From the NCBI GenBank assembly GCA_001898165.1, contig MKTD01000051.1:1-49781 (forward strand): a DNA stretch of 49,781 bases. The letters are read 5' to 3'. Positions 25,136 through 37,502 of the stretch are shown in pieces. A program made the position numbers and the translations under genes. How positions within the stretch are numbered: position 1 is the stretch's first letter; each line of letters begins with the position of its first letter. The notes under the pieces were generated by a model. The model saw only the letters and a list, made by a program, of their open reading frames with translations, was not told the origin of the DNA and did no database searches. Source of the stretch: Bacteroidia bacterium 43-41. GTDB lineage: Bacteria > Bacteroidota > Bacteroidia > Bacteroidales > Dysgonomonadaceae.

Positions 25136-26575
25136 ATGAAAACATATCGATTATTATTCTTACTATCGTTGCTGGCCGCATCCCTTATCCGGTGCGCCGA
25201 CAATAACTATATGGAACTGGATAAAGGAAGCACTCCGTTGGAAATTGCCGCATCCAATACCCGGATTGAGCTGGATGCTGCCAATCCTACAACGGAAGCC
25301 CTGAAATTATCGTGGACGACCGGTTCCAATCAGGGAACCCATGCCGCCATCAGCTATACTTTTCAAATGGACGTACAGGGCAATAACTTTGCCGATGGCA
25401 TATCTCTCGATCTGGGCAGGCAAGTGTACGAAAAAATATATGGAAACGAAGAACTGAATGACATTCTGCTTAAAGATTTTGGCATTGCCGTAAATACGGA
25501 GGCCGTATTGGAAGCCCGTGTCATTGCTGCGATTGCGGCAGAGGGGGTAGAACCGGAGATCTCGAATGTACAACGCATTTCCGTTAAAACACATAAACCC
25601 ATCACAAAAACGTTATACCTGATAGGTGATGCAACACCCAACGGATGGAACGCCGACAATGCTACCGAAATGCGACCTATCAAGAATGTTCCCAAAGGCT
25701 TTACGTGGACCGGGTCGTTCTCGTCGGGAAAATTCAAATTCATTACAACGCCGGGCGAGTTCGTCCCCTCTTACAATAAAGGAGAGAACGACACGAAGCT
25801 CTATCTGCGCGAAAGTTTTGATGACCCTTACGATGAACAGTTCGAAATAACGAAGCCGGGGACCTATACCGTTACGGTGAACCTGGTTACATTGGCTGTC
25901 AGCATTGTAAAAGGAGAAGGACCGGAATATACCGAATTGTGGTTCGTGGGCAATCCTTCCGGATGGAATTTCAAGCCGATGACCGTAGATCCGCTCGATC
26001 CGTTCCTGTTCCATTATAATGCCGATCTTTCGGCCGGCGGTGAATTTAAGATCGGGACCGCGCAGGGGAACTGGGATGCCCTGTTTTTCCGTCCCGCTGT
26101 CGATCAAACAGCCGAAGGGTTGGGCCTCAACGTGGATAAATGGGCCGGAGATCCTGACTATAAATGGAACATTACGGGGGGTGTGTATAAAATTAAACTG
26201 GATACACGCGATATGAAGATCGATATTGTTCCGTTCACACCGTTCGAAATGATCTATCTTGTGGGTGATGCAACGCCCAATGGATGGGATATAGGGAACG
26301 CCACTGCGATGACGGCAACCCCCGATCCGTACAAATTCATCTGGACCGGAGCCCTGAAAGGGGGAGAGTTGAAGTTTACCTGCGATAAACAAAACGATTG
26401 GAACGGCGCCTGGTTCCTTGCCAGCGAAGCAGATAAAACGTCGACCGGACAGGAAGAACAAATGTTGTATCATTACCCGGGAGCCGGAGTCGATTACAAA
26501 TGGAGGATCAAAGCCGGAACATATCAAATCGAACTCGACCAGTTAAAAGAAACGGTCACCATAAAGAAACAATAA
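25136..26575 (+). CDS. SusE/SusF-like outer-membrane glycan-binding lipoprotein
   Basis: A 479-residue surface protein with a lipoprotein signal (cysteine at residue 20, SLIRC). A SusE-type N-terminal domain (about 25-155) is followed by three starch-binding-like modules of about 100 residues. They begin LYLIGDATPNGWN, LWFVGNPSGWNF and IYLVGDATPNGWD; the first and third are the most alike and probably arose by duplication. Such proteins hold glucan at the cell surface without cutting it. It is placed after susD, as in the sus locus. Aromatic residues in the modules fit sugar stacking, and binding to alpha-1,6-glucan is inferred from context. Confidence 0.88.
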   Translation: MKTYRLLFLLSLLAASLIRCADNNYMELDKGSTPLEIAASNTRIELDAANPTTEALKLSWTTGSNQGTHAAISYTFQMDVQGNNFADGISLDLGRQVYEKIYGNEELNDILLKDFGIAVNTEAVLEARVIAAIAAEGVEPEISNVQRISVKTHKPITKTLYLIGDATPNGWNADNATEMRPIKNVPKGFTWTGSFSSGKFKFITTPGEFVPSYNKGENDTKLYLRESFDDPYDEQFEITKPGTYTVTVNLVTLAVSIVKGEGPEYTELWFVGNPSGWNFKPMTVDPLDPFLFHYNADLSAGGEFKIGTAQGNWDALFFRPAVDQTAEGLGLNVDKWAGDPDYKWNITGGVYKIKLDTRDMKIDIVPFTPFEMIYLVGDATPNGWDIGNATAMTATPDPYKFIWTGALKGGELKFTCDKQNDWNGAWFLASEADKTSTGQEEQMLYHYPGAGVDYKWRIKAGTYQIELDQLKETVTIKKQ

Positions 26576-26581
26576 AGAGAC

Positions 26582-26621
26582 GGGGAATCTGCCATACCTC
26601 TAATCAGGTATGGCGGATCCC
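26582..26621 (+). promoter_or_regulatory. Strong hairpin between the SusE/F-like gene and the dextranase gene
   Basis: Seven bases after the stop codon, GGGGAATCTGCCATACCT (26582-26599) pairs with AGGTATGGCGGATCCC (26606-26621) with one bulged base and one G-U pair, giving a stem of about 16 bp. There is no T run, only CTAAAAATATT before the next ATG. It is therefore more likely a processing or RNA-stability element, or a partial attenuator, than a full terminator. Confidence 0.7.
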
Positions 26622-26631
26622 TAAAAATATT

Positions 26632-28386
26632 ATGATAAAAAGAATTACTTATGTATTTGTGGTTTGTTCACTGATATTGGTTTCATGTGAAGATTACTAC
26701 GACACGAAGAACAACCCGGTTACTTATGGCGATACCTATCTGAATATCGGGATCAGTACCGATAAAGCCGTATATAAACCCGGGGAGACGGTTCATTTCA
26801 CCCTGAGAGAGAAACCTGCCGATAACCTGAAAGTGCGTTATTCGCATCTGGGGAAAGTGTTAAAAGAAGAAAACCTGCCGGGTGCGGCCTGGACGTGGAC
26901 TACGCCGTCCGAAGACTTTAAAGGGTATCTGGTGGATATTTACGAAACAGGGGGAAACAGCGAGAAGATCGTTCAGAGTATCGCTGTGGATGTCTCTTCC
27001 GATTGGACGAAATTTCCCCGTTACGGCTTTCTCTCCTCTTACGGAAACCTCTCTCAAGAGCAGATCGAAAAGAATATCGAAGCCCTGAACCGTTACCATA
27101 TCAACGGAATCCAATTCTATGACTGGATGCACGATCACCATCGTCCATTGGCCGGAACCGTGGAAAATCCGCTGGCGTCATGGCCTGATCTGATCGGACG
27201 TACCAACTACCTGTCCACGGTGAAGGGTTATATCGATGCCGCGCATGAAAGGGGCATGAAAGCGATGTTTTACAATCTGGCGTTCGGCGTCCTGGATAAC
27301 GCCGCGTCGGATGGAGTGAAAGAAGAGTGGTATATTTTCAGGGATGCCAACCATTCCGAAAAAGATAACCACCCCCTCAATCCCCCTTTCCGCAGCAGCA
27401 TTTACCTGACCAATCCCGGCAATCCTGAATGGCAGGCTTACCTGTCCGCACGTAACAAAGATATATATAGTGTATTCGGCTTCGACGGTTATCATATCGA
27501 CCAGTTGGGAAACCGGGGAACGGTGTATGATTATAACGGCAATAGGGTGAAATTGGATGAAACGTATGCCCCGTTCATTGCCTCCATGAAACAGGCCGAC
27601 CCCGGCAAACGGCTGGTGATGAATGCGGTCAGCCAATACGGGCAAAACCATATTGCTAAAACCGATGTCGATTTCCTTTATACCGAAGTGTGGGACGAAA
27701 GTAAAACTTTTGAACAACTGGCGCAGGTGATCCTTGATAACAACGCTTATTCAGAAAACCGGAAACAAACGGTGCTCGCTGCTTATATGGACTATGCCCG
27801 GTCGAACAGCACAGGATATGTAAATGCGCCGGGCGTATTATTGGCAAACGCCGTTATTTTCTCATTCGGAGGCGCGCATCTTGAGTTAGGTGAACATTAC
27901 CTGGCAAACGAATACTTCCCGAATTCAAACCTGCAGATGAAAAGTGAACTGAGGCAGGATTTAATCCGTTATTACGATTTCCAAGTGGCTTATCAGAATC
28001 TTTTGCGCGACGGAGGTACGTTTGCATCGTTTGAGGTACGGCCGGCCGATGAAAAGATCAGGATTGAGAAGTGGCCGGCGTCACAAGGAGCCGTGGCTGT
28101 TGTCGGCAAAAGGTTTACAAACAGGGATGTAATCCATCTTCTTAATTTTTCCGACGTAAACTCCATGGAGTGGAGGGATACCAACGGAACCCGGAAAGAA
28201 CCTTCGACGATTGTTGCCGCGGAAATAGAGATCACCGGGAACAGTCCGGTAAAAAATGTCTGGTTCGCTTCTCCCGATGTAAACGGCGGAGTATCCGGGA
28301 CGCTCGAGTTTACACAGGCAGGAAACAAGATTATGCTAACACTTCCGTCGTTGAAATATTGGGATATGATTGTTCTTGAGTATTAA
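26632..28386 (+). CDS. GH66 dextranase, surface lipoprotein
   Basis: This 584-residue protein is a glycoside hydrolase family 66 enzyme, an endo-dextranase (or cyclodextran-forming relative) that cuts alpha-1,6-glucan. The lipoprotein signal (LILVSC) followed by EDYYD suggests surface exposure. The N-terminal Ig-like domain begins DKAVYKPGETVHFTL. The predicted nucleophile is D290 in GFDGYHIDQLG, and the acid/base is E352 in FLYTEVW. I use the ATG at 26632; an earlier in-frame ATG at 26500 would overlap the previous gene and remove the signal peptide. The CITase-specific CBM35 insertion is not evident, so plain dextranase is preferred. Confidence 0.9.
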   Translation: MIKRITYVFVVCSLILVSCEDYYDTKNNPVTYGDTYLNIGISTDKAVYKPGETVHFTLREKPADNLKVRYSHLGKVLKEENLPGAAWTWTTPSEDFKGYLVDIYETGGNSEKIVQSIAVDVSSDWTKFPRYGFLSSYGNLSQEQIEKNIEALNRYHINGIQFYDWMHDHHRPLAGTVENPLASWPDLIGRTNYLSTVKGYIDAAHERGMKAMFYNLAFGVLDNAASDGVKEEWYIFRDANHSEKDNHPLNPPFRSSIYLTNPGNPEWQAYLSARNKDIYSVFGFDGYHIDQLGNRGTVYDYNGNRVKLDETYAPFIASMKQADPGKRLVMNAVSQYGQNHIAKTDVDFLYTEVWDESKTFEQLAQVILDNNAYSENRKQTVLAAYMDYARSNSTGYVNAPGVLLANAVIFSFGGAHLELGEHYLANEYFPNSNLQMKSELRQDLIRYYDFQVAYQNLLRDGGTFASFEVRPADEKIRIEKWPASQGAVAVVGKRFTNRDVIHLLNFSDVNSMEWRDTNGTRKEPSTIVAAEIEITGNSPVKNVWFASPDVNGGVSGTLEFTQAGNKIMLTLPSLKYWDMIVLEY

Positions 28387-28409
28387 TTATTGTCAGGCGA
28401 AACAAGTTG

Positions 28410-30914
28410 ATGAAGTATTTACAATTTATCTTATTTCTTATTTTTTGTACCCCTTTCGTTTTATCTGCACAGCAAAACGCTAAAGCGAAAGAGTGCATTT
28501 CCTATACGAAAGAGGGAAACCGGATCGTTTTTAACGCGGATGACGGATCGAAGCTTTCTCTGGATATCCTAAGCGGCTCGGTGGTGAAGGTATGGTTCGA
28601 TCCCGTTGGGACATTCGTCCGCGCTAACCAATCGTTTGCTGTTGTCAATGAGAATGCGGAAGATACGGGAAATATAAACGTGAACGATGAACCGTCAAGC
28701 TACGAGATCTATACATCCAGGCTCCGCATCCGGATGAACAAAAATCCCATGCAATTGCAAATTTTTGATAAATGGCAAAAACTGCTGTTCAGCGATTTCA
28801 AGGGGATAGGGCATATATCAGACTCAACAGCGAAGAAAGCATATAAAGTACTACGTAACGATGAGCAATTCTTCGGCCTGGGTGAAAAGAGCGGGCCGCT
28901 CAATCGCCGCGGACGGGCCTATAAGATGTGGAACAGCGACCGTCCGTGCTACAGCACAACGGAGGATCCGCTCTATAAAAGTATTCCGTTCTTCATGAGT
29001 AGTTATCAATATGGTATTTTTCTGGATAACACGTATAAGACCGAATTCAAGTTCGGTACGGAATCCGATGAATACTACTCGTTTGAAGCACCCGATGGAG
29101 CATTTATCTATTACTTTATCTTCGGAAAAGATTATAAGGATATCCTGAGCCAGTACATCGCGTTGACGGGACAGCCGATCCTGCCGCCGAAGTGGGCGTT
29201 CGGTTTCTCGCAAAGCCGCGGCCTTTACACGAAAGAAGCGCAGGCGCTGGAAACGGCTGCCGAATTCCGTAAACGCCAGATCCCCTGCGATATCATCTAT
29301 CAGGATATCGGCTGGACACAGCATTTGCAGGATTTCGAATGGAGGGAGGGAAATTATGTCAATCCGCGCCAAATGCTCTCCACATTGGGGCAGCAGGGAT
29401 TTAAGGTGATCCTTTCGCAGGATCCGGTGATCTCGCAGGCCAACCGGAAGCAATGGGAAGAAGCCAACCGGTTGGGTTTTTTCGTAAAGGATGTCCGTAC
29501 GGGTAAAGCGTATGATATGCCCTGGCCGTGGGGCGGCAACTGCGGAGTAGTCGATTTTTCCGTTCCCGGAGTAGCCGACTGGTGGGGAGAATACCAGCAA
29601 AAACCGCTGGACGACGGGGCGCGTGGTTTCTGGACGGATATGGGTGAGCCGGCATGGAGCAACGAGGAAGAGCCCGACCGTCTCTATATGCAGCACCATA
29701 TCGGGATGCACGATGAGATCCACAATGTGTACGGCTTGACCTGGGATCAGGCCGTGAAGGAACAGTTTGAAAAACGGAATCCCGGCAAACGCCTGTTCCA
29801 GATGACCCGTTCGGCTTATGCCGGCCTTCAACGTTATACTTTCGGTTGGAGCGGCGATAGCGGGAATGGCAACGATGTCCTCGAAGGGTGGGGTCAATTA
29901 CAGAATCAAGTGGCGGTAGGCATTTCCGCCGGATTGGGAGGGATCCCGTTCTGGACAACCGATATCTCCGGGTATTGCGGCGATATTACCGATTATCCGG
30001 CGATGGCCGAATTATACACCCGGTGGATGCAGTTCGGCATATTCAATCCGCTGAGCCGTGCCCATCACGAAGGAGACAATGCCGTAGAGCCGTGGAAGTT
30101 CGGCGAGACGGCCGAGAAAAACAGCAAGGCCGCTATCGAACTGAAGTACCAACTCTTTCCTTACCTGTACACTTATGCCCGAAAGGCGCACGATACCGGA
30201 TTGCCCATTATGAGGGGCCTGTTTATGGAATATCCTCACGATGAAGAAGCCGTAAAGATCGAAGATCAGTTTATCTTTGGCGAAGAGTTGCTTGTGGCAC
30301 CGGTGCTGAAAAAGGGAGAACGTGTAAAACGGCTTTATCTGCCCGAAGGCGAATGGATCGATTTTAACGATAAGAAAACCGTTTATCCCGGCGGCCAACA
30401 GATTACCTATCGCGCTCCTTTAAATGTTATTCCCCTTTTTGTGAAGAAAGGCTCCATCATCCCTATGATGCCCGTGATGCAATATATCCACGAAAAGAAA
30501 GATTATCCGTTGTTTGTCCATATTTTTCCGAATTATGAAGATGAAACGGCGGAGTTCGAACTGTATGAAGACGATGGGGAAAACCTTGATTACCTGAAGG
30601 ACATCGCTTCCAGGACACGGTTTACCTGCACAACGCTTTCCGACGGATACCGCACGGAGATTGAGCCGTCGGACAAGGGATTCACGCAATCGGACAAAAG
30701 AAATATGATCCTGGCCTACCATCTGGAGGAAATGCCGGCTTCCGTTACAGTAAACGGGAAAACGGCTAAAAAAACGGATGAAGCGTCCATCGCCCGGAAA
30801 GCAGGAACCGATGTCTCGTCGGTCGAATGGTCGTGGAATGATCAATCGAAAGAGTGCCGGGTGAAAATACCCGATCAAAGAAAACAAACAACAATATTAT
30901 TGGTTAATAAGTAA
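28410..30914 (+). CDS. GH31 alpha-glucosidase
   Basis: The 834-residue enzyme has a cleavable signal peptide (about residues 1-20, FVLSAQ) and is probably periplasmic. It is a GH31 retaining alpha-glucosidase: the nucleophile is D410 in GFWTDMGEP and the acid/base is D483 in WSGDSG, with a C-terminal DUF5110-like beta domain. In this operon it should release glucose from isomalto-oligosaccharides. The ATG at 28410 is preferred to the TTG three bases earlier. It begins 23 bases after the dextranase stop, in the arrangement known from the B. thetaiotaomicron dextran locus. Confidence 0.93.
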   Translation: MKYLQFILFLIFCTPFVLSAQQNAKAKECISYTKEGNRIVFNADDGSKLSLDILSGSVVKVWFDPVGTFVRANQSFAVVNENAEDTGNINVNDEPSSYEIYTSRLRIRMNKNPMQLQIFDKWQKLLFSDFKGIGHISDSTAKKAYKVLRNDEQFFGLGEKSGPLNRRGRAYKMWNSDRPCYSTTEDPLYKSIPFFMSSYQYGIFLDNTYKTEFKFGTESDEYYSFEAPDGAFIYYFIFGKDYKDILSQYIALTGQPILPPKWAFGFSQSRGLYTKEAQALETAAEFRKRQIPCDIIYQDIGWTQHLQDFEWREGNYVNPRQMLSTLGQQGFKVILSQDPVISQANRKQWEEANRLGFFVKDVRTGKAYDMPWPWGGNCGVVDFSVPGVADWWGEYQQKPLDDGARGFWTDMGEPAWSNEEEPDRLYMQHHIGMHDEIHNVYGLTWDQAVKEQFEKRNPGKRLFQMTRSAYAGLQRYTFGWSGDSGNGNDVLEGWGQLQNQVAVGISAGLGGIPFWTTDISGYCGDITDYPAMAELYTRWMQFGIFNPLSRAHHEGDNAVEPWKFGETAEKNSKAAIELKYQLFPYLYTYARKAHDTGLPIMRGLFMEYPHDEEAVKIEDQFIFGEELLVAPVLKKGERVKRLYLPEGEWIDFNDKKTVYPGGQQITYRAPLNVIPLFVKKGSIIPMMPVMQYIHEKKDYPLFVHIFPNYEDETAEFELYEDDGENLDYLKDIASRTRFTCTTLSDGYRTEIEPSDKGFTQSDKRNMILAYHLEEMPASVTVNGKTAKKTDEASIARKAGTDVSSVEWSWNDQSKECRVKIPDQRKQTTILLVNK

Positions 30915-30922
30915 GAGCATAA

Positions 30923-33795
<2,873 letters not shown>

Positions 33796-33810
33796 AACGC
33801 AGGATGGATT

Positions 33811-35529
33811 TTAACTCAGCTCCAGGTCAAATTCATCGGATAATTTTTGCAGCGAAGTATTTTTCTGTGCCAGTTCTTCAAAAATCTCCCTCGAAGTCAA
33901 TGGTTTTTTTACAGCAACTGCATCCGAAATTTTAATGGTCATCGTGATGTCATCATTCAGCAAACTTTCCCGCAAGTACGATAAGATAGCACTGCCATAC
34001 TCATCCAGATAATTCTTATTGATCTCCGTATTTACCTCCACTTCAAAAACAGTGTTCCCAAGCATTTTGGGTTTGTAAAGCATCATGGTATTTTTCAGCA
34101 GTTTTTCCTCGTCTAAATTTTCAGCAAACAACTGCCAGGCTTTTTGTAACTCCTCTTCAGTGAAGAGCCGGTTGTTTTGCCCGGATTCTGCTTCCTGAGA
34201 TTTACCTGTCTCATCCGGCTTCTCCTGATTCTCTTCCGTTAACGACGACAACGAGACACCCAACCCCGCAATAGATACAGCAGTTGACCTCTTCTGTCCG
34301 GTTTGGGAAGCAGGTTTTATTTCCGGTTTGGGTTCGGAAACAATCTGTTGGGTTTGAACGGGCTCTGTTTTTACTTTCGGCTGTACCTTCTCGGGTGGGG
34401 TCACCGGCTTAAGCTCGTTTTTAGGATCCGCCGGGCTCTCAGACAACTGGCAAAGTTTGATAAGTGTCAGCTCCAGCAATAAACGCTTATTTTTACTCAT
34501 GCGATAGTTCAGATCGCAATCGTTGGAAATTTCAATGGCCTTGTACAGGAAAGTGTTACTGCATTGCTTTGCGGTTGCAATATACTTTTCACGAATAGAT
34601 GCTCCCACTTCAAACAATTTTGCGGTAACGGGATCCTTACAAACCAGCAAATCGCGGAAATGCGATGTTATCCCGCTAATAATATATTGCCCTTCGAAGC
34701 CCCGGTTCAAAATATCGTTCAAAATCAACAGGCAATCTACAACGCTCCCGGCAAGGATCGCATCGGTGAGCTTGAAATAGTATTCAAAATCGAGTACGTT
34801 GAGATTCTCGATCACCGATTTATACGTAACATTTCCCGCTGTGTAACTCACCGTTTGATCAAAAATAGAAAGTGCGTCACGCATCCCTCCATCCGCTTTT
34901 TGTGCGATGATATTTAACGCCTCGGGTTCGGCGATAACATTTTCTTCCTGTGCGACGTACTGCAAATGATTTACAATATCGGCAATACTGATGCGGTTAA
35001 AGTCATACACCTGGCATCGCGAAAGAATAGTGGGAATAATTTTATGCTTCTCGGTGGTCGCCAAAATAAAAATGGCATGCGCGGGAGGCTCTTCCAACGT
35101 TTTCAGAAACGAGTTGAATGCCGATGTTGACAGCATGTGAACCTCATCTATAATATATACTTTGTACTTCCCTATCTGAGGCGGAATACGTACCTGATCG
35201 ATGAGGGAACGGATATCATCGACCGAGTTGTTGGAGGCGGCATCCAATTCATGAATGTTATACGAACGCTGTTCGTTGAAAGCGACACACGATTCGCATT
35301 GATTGCATGCATCGTGCCCCGGTGTCGGATTCAGGCAATTTATGGTTTTAGCAAAAATACGGGCACACGTTGTTTTGCCTACCCCCCTCGGGCCGCAAAA
35401 CAGATAAGCATGTGCGAGTTTATTTCCTGCAATGGCATTTTTGAGCGTAGTGGTCAATGCCTCCTGCCCCACAACTGAGCGAAAAGTCACCGGCCTGTAT
35501 TTCCGCGCCGAAACAATATAATTGTCCAT
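33811..35529 (-). CDS. dnaX: DNA polymerase III subunit gamma/tau
   Basis: The 572-residue clamp-loader subunit carries an AAA+ ATPase domain (about 1-230) with Walker A GPRGVGKTTCAR, a zinc-binding cysteine set (CLNPTPGHDACNQCESC), Walker B (VYIIDEVHML) and sensor 1 (ILATTEKHK). The Pol III gamma/tau domain III follows, then a proline/lysine/glutamine-rich linker (about 375-450) and a C-terminal tau-like segment. It loads the beta clamp and couples polymerases in the replisome. No frameshift site for making a short gamma form is evident, although I could only look by eye. Confidence 0.97.
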   Translation of the reverse strand: MDNYIVSARKYRPVTFRSVVGQEALTTTLKNAIAGNKLAHAYLFCGPRGVGKTTCARIFAKTINCLNPTPGHDACNQCESCVAFNEQRSYNIHELDAASNNSVDDIRSLIDQVRIPPQIGKYKVYIIDEVHMLSTSAFNSFLKTLEEPPAHAIFILATTEKHKIIPTILSRCQVYDFNRISIADIVNHLQYVAQEENVIAEPEALNIIAQKADGGMRDALSIFDQTVSYTAGNVTYKSVIENLNVLDFEYYFKLTDAILAGSVVDCLLILNDILNRGFEGQYIISGITSHFRDLLVCKDPVTAKLFEVGASIREKYIATAKQCSNTFLYKAIEISNDCDLNYRMSKNKRLLLELTLIKLCQLSESPADPKNELKPVTPPEKVQPKVKTEPVQTQQIVSEPKPEIKPASQTGQKRSTAVSIAGLGVSLSSLTEENQEKPDETGKSQEAESGQNNRLFTEEELQKAWQLFAENLDEEKLLKNTMMLYKPKMLGNTVFEVEVNTEINKNYLDEYGSAILSYLRESLLNDDITMTIKISDAVAVKKPLTSREIFEELAQKNTSLQKLSDEFDLELS

Positions 35530-35551
35530 TTTTTCCTGAAATTACGAAAGA

Positions 35552-35559
35552 CAAATGTA
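35552..35559 (-). promoter_or_regulatory. Predicted -7 element of dnaX
   Basis: On the minus strand TACATTTG matches TAnnTTTG and lies 22 bases before the dnaX start codon. The rest of the 123-base divergent gap holds a TACTTTTA stretch on the plus strand that may serve the DUF5106 gene. Confidence 0.5.
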
Positions 35560-35652
35560 CGAAAAAAACTCAAATTCCCCATCATTTGATGACATGCTTG
35601 AGAACTTCAATGAAATTTTTGTACTTTTACGCCAAACAATAGAATATATGCT

Positions 35653-36633
35653 ATGAGTCGATTTTTTCTAAAGTCATTTTTCCTGTTCTCCACCTTCCTC
35701 GTGATCTACTCCTGTTCATCGAGCAAGAAGGCCCAGGTGGATACCATTGACGAGGATTCTTTGAAGCGGGAGCAAACCATCGTTCCCGATACCTTTGTTT
35801 TTCCAGACGTCCCCGATGAGATTACCAAAGCCGAGGCACGTGCAGAATATCTGGTGATGCACTATTGGGACAGGTTCGATTTTGCTGACGAAAAGCTCAC
35901 CCTTCGCCCCGAAATTACGGAACAGGCTTTTGTGGATTACATCAATATTCTTTCTCTTGTCCCTTTCGATAAAGCAAAAGAATCGCTCATACTCACACTG
36001 AAGAAAGCCGGGGCAGACAACGTCATGTATTCTTATTTTGGCACACTGTCCGACAAATATTTCTACGGCTCCAACTCTCCGTTCCGCAACGAAGAGTTTT
36101 ATATTCCTGTTTTACAAGAGCTTGTGAATTCAAACTTTATATCCGAAGCGGATAAATCCAGGTATCGGTTTCAATTAGAGATGGTAATGAAAAACCGTGT
36201 GGGACAAACGGCCAATGACTTTTCTTACACGCTGGCTTCGGGACAAACAAAAAAAATGTATTCCATCAGAAGCGAGTATCTTGTTTTGATGTTTTCAAAT
36301 CCCGGATGTTCTACTTGCGCCTCCGTTACCAATGCATTGGCGAAATCGCCCACTCTTAATGAGGCTTTTTCAATGAACTCCCCCACCCGCACGATGATTA
36401 CTGTTTTAACGGTTTATCCCGACGAAGACATTAACGAATGGAGATCGCATTTACCGCAGATGCCTGCAAACTGGATTCACTCTTACGATAAAGGAACGGT
36501 TATTACCAAACAGAAACTATACGATATCAGGGCGATTCCAACACTCTATTTGCTGGATAAGGACAAGAAGGTAATCCTCAAAGACACTTCCATCGAAGCT
36601 ATTGAGTCATTTTTTGCAAAACCGAATGAATAA
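35653..36633 (+). CDS. DUF5106 / thioredoxin-fold lipoprotein
   Basis: This 326-residue protein has a lipoprotein signal (VIYSCSSS, cysteine near residue 21), an N-terminal helical DUF5106 region (about 55-175) and a C-terminal thioredoxin-like domain (about 185-320). The redox motif is C219-S-T-C222 in NPGCSTCAS, and the cis-proline segment is AIPTLYLLD. It is probably a periplasm-facing thiol oxidoreductase of the type common in Bacteroidales. The partner is unknown. A DUF1080 lipoprotein gene follows after ten bases, suggesting co-expression. Confidence 0.83.
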   Translation: MSRFFLKSFFLFSTFLVIYSCSSSKKAQVDTIDEDSLKREQTIVPDTFVFPDVPDEITKAEARAEYLVMHYWDRFDFADEKLTLRPEITEQAFVDYINILSLVPFDKAKESLILTLKKAGADNVMYSYFGTLSDKYFYGSNSPFRNEEFYIPVLQELVNSNFISEADKSRYRFQLEMVMKNRVGQTANDFSYTLASGQTKKMYSIRSEYLVLMFSNPGCSTCASVTNALAKSPTLNEAFSMNSPTRTMITVLTVYPDEDINEWRSHLPQMPANWIHSYDKGTVITKQKLYDIRAIPTLYLLDKDKKVILKDTSIEAIESFFAKPNE

Positions 36634-36643
36634 CTATTATAAT

Positions 36644-37441
36644 ATGAAAAAAGTATGGTCACTATTAGGTGTCGTTACAATGACACTTTTGCTGGTATCC
36701 TGCAACCAGAAAAAAAGTAGCGAAATTGAAGATGGCTGGGTTCAACTGTTTAACGGAAAAGATCTGGCCGGTTGGACGGTAAAAATTAAAGGCTATGATG
36801 CGGGGGACAATTTCGGAAACACGTTTCGTGTGGAAGATGGGATGATAAAGGTACGTTATGAGCAGTACGACTCGTTACGCGACCGTTTTGGGCATCTGTT
36901 TTACAACGATGAGTTCTCGCATTATAAGCTTCGGGTGGAATACCGTATTGTCGGCGAGCAATGTCCGGGAGCGCCGGGATGGGCCTATAAAAACTCCGGC
37001 ATCATGATACACGGACAAACACCGGAGTCGATGGAAAAAGACCAGGATTTCCCCACTTCCATCGAAGTCCAGTTGCTGGGGAGCGATTCTTTAGTGCAAA
37101 GAACCAATTTGAATGTTTGCACACCGGGGACAAATATCGTAATGAACAATCAGTTGATCCTCGATCATTGCATCAACTCTTCCTCAAAAAACTTTTACGG
37201 TGAAGAGTGGATAACAGCCGAAGTAGAAGTCAGGGGAAACGATGTTATAAGCCACATTGTCAACGGCGATACGGTTTTGCAGTACAATCAACCACAGTTG
37301 GATGAAAGAGATGCTACATACGCAAAACTCATTGCGCTGAACGGTGGCGACAAGATGTTGAGCAAAGGTACTATCTCGCTCCAGAGCGAAGGACATCCCA
37401 TTGATTTCAGGAAAGTGGAAATAATGCCGCTGAAGGATTAA
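36644..37441 (+). CDS. Single-domain DUF1080 lipoprotein
   Basis: A 265-residue lipoprotein (LLLVSCNQ, cysteine at about residue 20) with one DUF1080 domain opening WVQLFNGKDLAGW. The ATG at 36644 is chosen because it gives a proper lipoprotein signal and does not overlap the previous gene; an earlier in-frame ATG at 36602 does neither. Unlike the operon-encoded tandem protein at 8728-10086, it has no adjacent oxidoreductase. A 3-keto-glycoside hydrolase or glycan-binding role is suggested by the family only. A strong terminator follows. Confidence 0.85.
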   Translation: MKKVWSLLGVVTMTLLLVSCNQKKSSEIEDGWVQLFNGKDLAGWTVKIKGYDAGDNFGNTFRVEDGMIKVRYEQYDSLRDRFGHLFYNDEFSHYKLRVEYRIVGEQCPGAPGWAYKNSGIMIHGQTPESMEKDQDFPTSIEVQLLGSDSLVQRTNLNVCTPGTNIVMNNQLILDHCINSSSKNFYGEEWITAEVEVRGNDVISHIVNGDTVLQYNQPQLDERDATYAKLIALNGGDKMLSKGTISLQSEGHPIDFRKVEIMPLKD

Positions 37442-37480
37442 AAAAAATCCCGCCTCATCAACAGAGAGCGGGATTTTTTA
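37441..37480. terminator. Bidirectional terminator between the DUF1080 gene and pckA
   Basis: TCCCGCCTC (37448-37456) pairs with GAG-A-GCGGGA (37464-37473), flanked by seven A on the left and six T on the right. It can end both the rightward DUF1080 transcript and the leftward pckA transcript. Confidence 0.9.
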
Positions 37481-37502
37481 TTCAGTCGGTAAAACTATCT
37501 GC

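Noticed and set aside
26500-26631. Longer start for the dextranase, 44 codons upstream
   Set aside because: It would overlap the SusE/F-like gene, translate through the intergenic hairpin and bury the lipoprotein signal that starts cleanly at 26632.
28851-29897. A 348-codon minus-strand frame opposite the GH31 gene
   Set aside because: The GH31 frame has all catalytic motifs and normal length; the opposite frame has no family features and arises from codon bias.
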